From: Glandiceps talaboti
Lineage: Eukaryota; Hemichordata; Enteropneusta; Spengelidae
Assembly (NCBI RefSeq): GCF_964340395.1
Contig: NC_135569.1
Coordinates: 3,557,540-3,621,539 of the forward strand
DNA length: 64,000 nucleotides
Reading direction: 5' to 3'
Part shown: one piece after another, positions 50,801 to 61,000 of the stretch
How positions within the stretch are numbered: the stretch's first letter is position 1
Layout: every line of letters begins with the position of its first letter
Notes under the pieces: model-generated
The model's input: only the letters and a program-made list of their open reading frames with translations
Told to the model about the DNA's origin: nothing
Database searches by the model: none
Translations under genes and position numbers: made by a program

Positions 50801-52851
50801 TGGTGTGTCCTATACTACAGCATATGTTATACCTACATGTAACACCATAACACACAGAGCTTCCTGGACATAGGAATATGGTGTGTCCTATACTACAGTA
50901 CTACATGTATATGTATATGTTATAACTTATACATTACAAGGATATCTAGTTTTGTACAGAGAGTCTATGTGTAGCTTTGTGAAAATTGTTGAAATTCTCA
51001 TCCACATTCATTGCAGTACAACAACTTAATACATTCCAAGCTATCAATGTACCGTTATGGTGATAGCTTTCACATCATGATTATTTTATAAAAACAAACT
51101 TTGTATATTACGCTAGCCTTGTTCTCAGAGCACATCAATATACTGTTCTAGGTATACCGAAAATTACTAACAATGTTAGCGGAATCTTACCCCCCAGTTT
51201 GTTCAGTAATTGTCGATAATGTTAGACACTACATCCAACAATACATGTACTTACAACACTTGTATAAGGTCTTCATGTCCTTATTACTTTGTTTATGAAC
51301 GCTACCACTCATCATCATTATCTGTGTGTGACATGCAATGATACACGTCTCAAATAAATGATATAGAAACACACTTACCAACACATGAACTCTGACTAAT
51401 CACTCCCATGTATGGTTAAACACATCATTGGAATTGATATGTATCGTGATGGCTATGGACAAGTCATCCAAACTCACTCACACATGTACATGTATCATGG
51501 CTAATTCCATATGTACTTGGAATTGATATGTATCATGATAGTTACTGACAAGTCATTCAAACTCTCACTCCTACATGTACATAGTATATGCAGATGTATC
51601 ATGGTTCATTTCAGTATACACATACTTGTAATTCATTACTATATTGTGATATTTATAAACAAGTTCACCTAAACACCCACATACATTGTACAAACAAATT
51701 ACCTTGAAATATTCCACCAGAAATAGAAGTTGGACAGGAACAAACAATTAAACTAAAGAGTGTGTTTATTTCACTCTATTCATATCCTACTTAACCACAG
51801 TTTTACTCAAATAGACATGACCTTGTCCTCGTGTCATGGGAAGTGATATTATAACATGTGTTTACTATTGTAGTCTATTGTGGTGTTGTCTACCAGTGTA
51901 GCAATCTACAATGAATTCCGTGTAGATATTTCAAAGGGACATGGTCTAACTTGAGACTATATCATAACATGTGTTTACTATTGTAGTCTATTGTGGTGTA
52001 GTCTACCAGTTTAGCAATCTACAATGGATTCTGTGGATTCCGTGTAGATATTTCAAAGGGACATGGTCAAACTTGAGTCATAACATGTGTTTACTACTGT
52101 ATATGTAGTCTACTGTGGTGTAGTCTTCCAGTTTACAAACCTACAATGGATGGATTCCATGTAGATATTTCAAAGGGACATGGGACTATATCATGTGTGT
52201 TTGTAACTGTACATGTAGTCTATTGTGATGTAGTCTACCAGTTTAGCAATCTACAATAGATGCCATCGATTCCATGTAGATATTTCAAAGGTGCATGGTC
52301 TACCTTGAAACTATATCATAACATGTGTTTACTACTGTAGTCTATTGTGATGTAGTCTTCCAGTTTACAAACCTACAATGCACTCCATGTACTAGATATA
52401 TTGTCAATTATGAAATAATCCATAAACGAGAACATGCAGACAAATGGGTGCCAATGTTTTGATATCTGCATTTGGCGTCTGCATGCAGGTGGCACATAAG
52501 TTCATTTCATTTAGACGAAATGTAACAAGAAACTGTATTCATCCAACCTTGCTATCTTAAAGTGTAGAATGTGTGCAGTTTCTTATTGGTTTCTGTATGG
52601 TTGTATCAAACAGAGCCAGTTAACACTGTATGTCATCACATCATTAATATAGTTGACCTAAGTGAGAAGCTACTGACCTCACTGTTACCTAATACTAGAG
52701 ATAATTTGACATATTTCAGTAAGTACAATAACATTAAATTCTCGATAACACACAAAATTAACAGAACAAGCCAGTGGTTCTAGAGATTTTGGTGATACAG
52801 ACAAACAGAAACACGCCTGGTATCTCTTACATTGTAAGCTCTCCAACAGAC

Positions 52852-52905
<54 letters not shown>

Positions 52906-52946
52906 TAACAGACTGACACACCCAGTATCTCTTAATCTCCCCCTAC

Positions 52947-53000
<54 letters not shown>

Positions 53001-55003
53001 CCAGTATCTCTCAAGCTCCCCCTTTGGGAGCTACAAAACATTGAGATCTGGCCTATGCCCTTTATTGTAGATGAGTATAGTAAGTAATTACCATTATTCC
53101 TTGAAATATTTGACTTCAATCGGTTGAATAAAAGATCATTTATAAAACGGATCTTGTTAGTGAGTCATGACAAAATACTTACACGTATGTTGTCATGAGT
53201 TATCAGCCTGAATGAAGACAAATAGTGCAGGATAATATTATATATCTACACAGCAATCTTGATTATGGAAGATTGAGCAAAATAATATCAATTTTTGAAG
53301 TTTGAATAATAATTCTAGCACTGTAGAACCATGAGTAATGTAAATATGTGTCATTATGACATAGAACTACCAGACAATGCATCTCATATTTTCTGTTTGA
53401 ATGTGTGCCACTTGACTTGTACATGGTATGATATACATGGTACCAGTGGCCAGCTCTGGTTAGGGTGTGTGGCCAGTGCTGGAAACCCCAGGCCCCATGT
53501 TAGACTCATTTTGACCAAAAATCAATACCCCATTTTAGACTCACCCCAAAGGGCGGCACATATACGTATACTCAAATAAGGGTAGTAGTCCCCCACCCCC
53601 CACCCCCACCCCCACCTGATTGATGCTGTAGACAGGACATGGAGTTATACAATGTACATGTACCTTGATTTTAATCTTGTAGTTTTAGTTACATGTCATG
53701 AAATTCATTTGTTACAAAGATTATTGTTGAGTCATATGACTCTCTAATATCCTTATAAATATTTCATAGAGTCACATTGGTTTTAGTATTCACTGCACTG
53801 TGTTCATGTATGTGTTAAAACACAACTCTTAAAGTCATACACTGTCGTGACATTGGTCTGATTAAAATACAGTATTCACTGCACTGAATATATGTATGTG
53901 TCATTTATCATAAAAATACAACTCTTAAAGTCATACACTGTCATGACATGGGTCTGATTAAAATACAGTATTCATTACATTTAGTACATGTGTACATGTA
54001 CATGTCAGTGTCATTGATGGAAACACAACTCAAGTCACACACTGTCATGACATTGGTGTTTTTATACAGTAGTACATATATATGTATATGTCATTGATGG
54101 AAACAACTCAAGTCATACACTGTCATGACATTGGTGTTTTTATACAGTAGTACATATATATGTATATGTCATTGATAGAAACACAACTCAAGTCATACAC
54201 TGTCATGACAGTGGTCTAATTAAAACTGAGTACATCATTACATGTGTCATCGATGAAAACACAACTCAAGTCATTTTAATTTTCAATATTGAGTAATGTC
54301 TAATGACACATGTCTAGACATACTGTACTTTTGCTGAATTGAATTTTCCAAATAAGGAAATATATTCATTTATATTAAAATTGATATTTAGTACAGTATA
54401 GTTATAAGTTATTAATATCTAATAATACATTTGGTAGGTTAAAAGTCCTCACTGCTAAACAATCTAAATTATGTCATGCCATATTTAGGGCTTGGCCATT
54501 CTTCAAATCCCATGGAACCTTTCCTGAATCTCAACTGAACGCTGTGTTGTGGTCATAAGGTCAAAGGTCACAGCCACCTGTCATCACATGTATCAGTGAT
54601 ACCTACATATTGGAAACCACACACATGGATGAATGTAGTTTGGCTGTAAATATGTTCTCAAAGTTCACTTTGTACATAGTCTGTTTGTATGGATTGCATT
54701 CCTTATTAAGTGGACCACAACACAAGGGGTGGATGGGTCTGAAACAAAACACTGGCATACAATTTCACCCTCTCAAGAGACCTTTAAATGGTTTGGAATT
54801 TCTGGTATATACTACTGCATTGACCTTGATGGAGAGTTTGGTCTAACCACAAACACTGCTTCAAAATATACAACTACAAAACATACAGCTATGAAGTTTG
54901 ATAATTAATTCCAGATAAACTTTTAGTATTACACTGTATTTACAGGCATAATGTGCATTTAGTTTACAATTTACTGTTTATTTATTTACATGTATTTTTT
55001 ATT

Positions 55004-55038
<35 letters not shown>

Positions 55039-58000
55039 TTATATCATTGATATTTTACTATTGTAAGCATAATTCTACATGTTTGTCTTCATACAAAATT
55101 CAGAATCAGTGTTGCCATGGACACAGGTTGCTATGGACACCGAGCTAGTACATGCAAATTCTCAAGTTTTGTTTTCATTGAGGAAACATGGATTACATGT
55201 ATAGACTTATAGATATATACAACACTTGAGGAGGATCTGTGTATATTTTATAAATTTACTGAATTTATCACTACTACTTATAATTATAAGCTGCTAAAAT
55301 GACATTTCCTACTCCTTAGAAAATTCAAATTCAGTTTACCTGTTGAACCTGTCCTGAATACTAAAATTAGTGGTACATGTATAAACAGTAACATACTCCA
55401 TCACAGCACTGGTTATATCTGTTGTAATTCTTTCACAAACATTTACTTTTTAGCTTGATATTTGAATTTCTATAATTGTACGATTAATCATTTATGTCAA
55501 CATACATTACTCTCAATCTTACAACTTTCAGTCACTCTTTCTCTGTTCCATGAATGTACATTTTGTAAACAGCTGTAACCAATCATATATTGATTATTTA
55601 TCACATGACTAGATGCAAACGATTGTAACCAATCAGATACTGATTATATATCACATGACTGAATGCAACTCAAGACAGTTCTGTAGGTGAAAGTTCATAT
55701 TTTTACCATTACAAGATATTAATTGGAACATTTATTTGTTATTGTACATGTATGGTATTTTGCAACATTATGTAACAATGTATGGTTATTTGACAATATA
55801 TTGTTACTTTGTAGCAATGTTATATACTGAAATATCAAAATAGTTACTTTGCCTAAAAACTTGAATATTTTGTAACATTTTTGGGATAATGAAAAACATT
55901 CTGTCTAATGATAGAATCACTTGATGGTTTAAATTGGATTTTTTTATTCCGACATAAATCTAATGTAAATACTGGTACCGGATTTATGTGACTACATTTC
56001 AGTTACGTGACAGAACACCACATTTATGTGATAATACCATAATACATAAAATCCACAGTGAAGTCATTAATATGGATTATGGTAACATTGAAGCATCTCA
56101 CAAAACACACACTCCATTGACATCAAGTCAATTAGCTAAAGGTCAAAGGTCAACATAGATTATTCATGTTCAATTAGTCACAATATTAAACGTAATACCT
56201 ACAGCTTATATCTAGTGATGACTTTGAAGAAACGTTTTAAATTACATCACATTACCATGGCAACCAATATAAGCTAAGGCAAAAAATGTTGAGTCTAAAT
56301 CATACACATGTATATGAAATCATATTTTTCATTAATTTTTTTTAATTATTGATTCTCTGTATCTGCCAAATTGTCTATAAAATTAATAATACGACATCTA
56401 TAATTAATAAATTTATTGAAACTGATTAATCTTTTTCAATTTATGAATTAATTTGATTCATTCTCATGATTTATTTACACGTGCCTGTAAAAATATTATT
56501 TCATATTTTATTGTTTTGATTTATTCTATATTAATACCAGTATCCCTACAGCAAATATGAACAATATGTTAACAAAGATTATACCATGCACAGAGCCAGG
56601 TTCAACAAAAAATATGGAATATATAGGATACTCTGGTCGTTCTATGTGCGTCTACGCCACGACAACACGTGTCTACGTCACTGGTTCTGCTGTGCTCAAA
56701 ATATGAGTCAAACCGTTCAAAATTACCATTACTTTCCCCAATTTTTTTTTATATTACTAGTGATGGTATAATTATGTTATTCTCCAAAAATATTTCTGTA
56801 TTCAGCCGGAAAAATACTTGTGACCTAAGGGTTGTCACTACTCATCTAGCAACTCACAGTGACAAGGACAACTTAGGTCTGTCACTCAAATTTTACTCAG
56901 CTAGACGAAGAAAAATATTGGGAAATAATATCTAATTATCTAATTCATAATTGGTTTTATTGTAATATTTCATATTATATAAACAATGGTTACATTAAAC
57001 GGAAATAATAAGTTTCAATTTGTTACTTTATATTTTTCTTATTTTTATTATATATTACAACAATGATATATATTGTACCTACACTGACTAGAAATAATAA
57101 ATATTCTATGAAGTTACTGAACAACTGATTTGTTATCGGAATTGTATATTTTCACATTTATGGTAAAAAATGTATAATTGTGTACATGTAAGACCAGTTA
57201 TTTAGGTTCATTACTGTATTTGTATATTTCACACTATTCTTTTATTCTGGTTCAACTGTTGTGTACATGTATTAACAGTTAAAATATTGTAACATGTATT
57301 ACATAACACTGACAACACTAACAATCATATTGAATTTTTTTTCCCACGAACCAATCCTCTACATTTTGTACAATCTACCTACTGTAGTCTAGTTCCTATA
57401 CAGTATCGTTATGTTTTACACCTCCACTTAGAGACCACGTTGGTGGTTTAGATGCCACGTTGGTGGTTTAGAGATCACGTTGGTGGTTTGAGAGTGTTGG
57501 TGGTTTAGAGATCATGTTGGTGGTTTAGTGTCAATACTACAGCACTTGTATCATGTACCAGCATTATAACTATTGTAGATGTGATCATGATGTACAAAAA
57601 AATGTACATTGCTGTACCTATTCATTCACCATTTATTGGTATTCATTCTAAACCAGTCACTAGACCATTACATGTATGGTTGTGTTTTAAACGCTATCCA
57701 AATAAATAGAATCATTTATTCTGTCTGAAGGACATGGTACAATTTATGACATACAGTTATTACTATTGTGATTATTACAAGGATAATACACATTTATAAT
57801 AGACTTTTATTCAAAGTTGACAGTAGAATTATAAAGGAAAAATCAATATCAATAAAATCAATACAACACATTCACCAATGTACTACTTTGATATTACACA
57901 CATCTATTTTTGTGAATAAAATCGAAAAACAAATTAAAACAAGTGTATACTTTGAAATTTTGCAATTTTTTATTTTTATTTTTGCTCGAATGTTTGACAT

Positions 58001-61000
58001 TTTTTTATTTGAAGCAGACGTTTTACAGCAGTTTGAGAGTCTATGACATACTTAAAATGATTAATATTCCGACATTATCATTTGACATTGCACATGTAGA
58101 GATATGCAAAGCAGTGCTTACGACTAATGGCTTTACATATCAAGAATAAATGTACATACATGTATGTGTGGTATGTAACTTTAATATTCCACATACCTAC
58201 AGCTTTATTCATGTTTCTTGCTTTTAATTCTTTTTACTGCATGAATACATGAACACAGTGTGTGATTAAATACTTATAACAATGTGTAACACTGTAACAA
58301 TCTTAATAGTTCCAATGTAGCGATACACGGCCGCCATGCAATTGAATACTTGTATTAAACAATGTATAATGTTGTAACAGTTTGAAATACATAGGAGTTT
58401 AAATGTAGCAATACATGAACACAATATATGGTTAAATACTTGTAACAATGCAAAACTGTAACAATTTTGATGTTAAAATGTAGCAATACATACACAATCT
58501 GTGAATCAATACAATTTTGTAGTTGCAACAATGTATGACAATGTACATATGTTCAAATGTAGCAATACATGAATGTACTTGTAACAATCTCTATTAATAC
58601 ACATGTTTATGTTCAAATGTAGCAACACATCATGTACAATGTAGCAAACTGTGAATGATATTGACAGTGCTTCCCACAATTGAATAGCTGTATCCTAATC
58701 AATAAAATAATCTCAATAAATACAGCTTACCTTCGTAAACTAATTGGTCCATGATATTGCTGTTACTGTTTCTTTCAATTCTCAAAAATGTGCAAGAAGA
58801 CTGTTATCCATGTATTCCAAATTTCTCCTCAATAGACAGAGATACACTGTAGTGACCTGATATGTTTATGTTATCAATAATTGACCATGAACACATAAAC
58901 ATCAATTTCTACTGCCTTTGTTCAAAATGTACCTTACAATGTATACATTCCACACAGATTCATAAATATTATCAATATGTTGTTAATTCCAAATATACAT
59001 GTATCAAATTTTACCTACAATGTATCACATTTTACATACATTTCATGTACATTGTACAGGTGACATGAACATGTCAGTGGGCTACTCCAGATTTCAGACC
59101 CTTTAACTCACTGATAATTAATAACTAACAGTTAAGTGTACAGGAAATATGAGGACTTTTTCATGGTATGTGGTTTATCTGCAAATAAATCTATAATTCA
59201 AATAAAATAAACAAACTTATCATAAATTTGAAACTGTGCCTAGAATACACTATGCATTGACTACTATATTACCCATTTATTGAAAACTATTACATGTAAA
59301 GTCACAACAAATACACCTCCGTTGAAAACTTACTTCTACATAATTAATTTTCTGTATTCCATAACCTTGCATTCATTGTATTTGTAAGCCAATGGCCTTT
59401 ATAAAGAGCACTACATATTATTTATCTTAATCTTACTACACTGGGCTGGTACTAAACTATGATGTGTTAGCAACTGGAAGAATAAACATCAGTACCAGCC
59501 CAACCTTAACACCAGGCTAACATCACATTAGTAAATCAACAATGTATAAGTCATGTACTTAGAATGAGACCCTCTAGACTACTGAAATGACATACAGGAC
59601 ACATGATATACAATATACAGTGCTATATTTGCCTCTCTATATCTACATGTTGTAGCAGGGATTTTATACACGCAATTCAAGAGTTCTTTATTACAGTTTG
59701 ATCATAAAATTATTTTCAGAATGTCAGCGAGTGTGTCATCTTTAGATTTGCTAATGATACACTGCAATTCTGTAATTGATTGATCAGCATTCAGGTTGGA
59801 AAGGATTTGGCAAAAAATACACAAGGTTTTGTGAACTGGTATAAGTATACATAGAGATCTCAAGATTTCTGGCATTTACAAACTATTACAGTGTGACTTC
59901 ACATAACTCTGTCTGACATGTACAAATTATGGGATGACAGAGTTGTAGCTTGAATCCATGACTGGACAGTGTACAACTGTTTTATTATGGTCTATCAACA
60001 TGACAAGAGTTGTGATGTACACACAGCAGCGGCACACACACTCCGAGTACCCTTATTGAGTTCTCAGACATCTTCATGAAAAACCAACAACATGTGACTC
60101 CTTTCTACAGTTCACAAAGTTGTCTGAACAACTGCTAATTTGATGACAATATTATCAGAGATACCAAGTAGAATACAATACAGAACTGTTCACTAAGCTG
60201 TGCGTACTAACCCTAATATGGTAAAAACGTGTAGGTTTCAATAGATTGTGGTGTAGACCTACTCAAGATGATAGACAAATACAGGGAATGACGTTTTACA
60301 AATTGTTGTTACCCATTGTGTTCTGGTTCGGCCAATGTCACAATGTTTACATGATTGAATAAATCAATACATAGGGGGTCACTTACCTACACCTCTTCCT
60401 ATCACTGTCTAGGCACACATGTGCTAAACTGTTAATGGATATCAAATCTAAAATAGCTATGATTTCATCTTTGTAAATTTTTTGGTTGTCATATTTTTCA
60501 CAAACCAGAATGTGAACCCCTGTGTATAGTATTAATCAATTTACATGTAACTCTGGGATGACTGACATGTACACCGTCACATACATTAATTTGTAATTGT
60601 ACATGTACATGTAATTTTTTCACTTTGACCATCTACTTAAAGCTAGCTGGACTAGCTGCAACTGAAGTTTTTTGAAACTCTTTTGTTAGATACATAATGA
60701 GTTACTCATAACACCCTACACAGTATTGAATCACCTGTGGGTAAACATATCTATGTAGCAGTAAGCTTAGTTAGTATGGTGCAATATAATGTGTATACAT
60801 TTGTGTACCAATCAATTTATTTTTGGATCCATACCCAAAACTCTCTGCTACCCTATGAATCACAATTTCAACTTATTAATTTACTATTTATAGCTAGTGT
60901 ACAATGTCTAATTATTTTATATTAACAATTTTCAGTGAATACGTATTTAGTTGTCAGATCAAAAATAATACCCAAGTTAGTATACATGTAGCTCTATGAG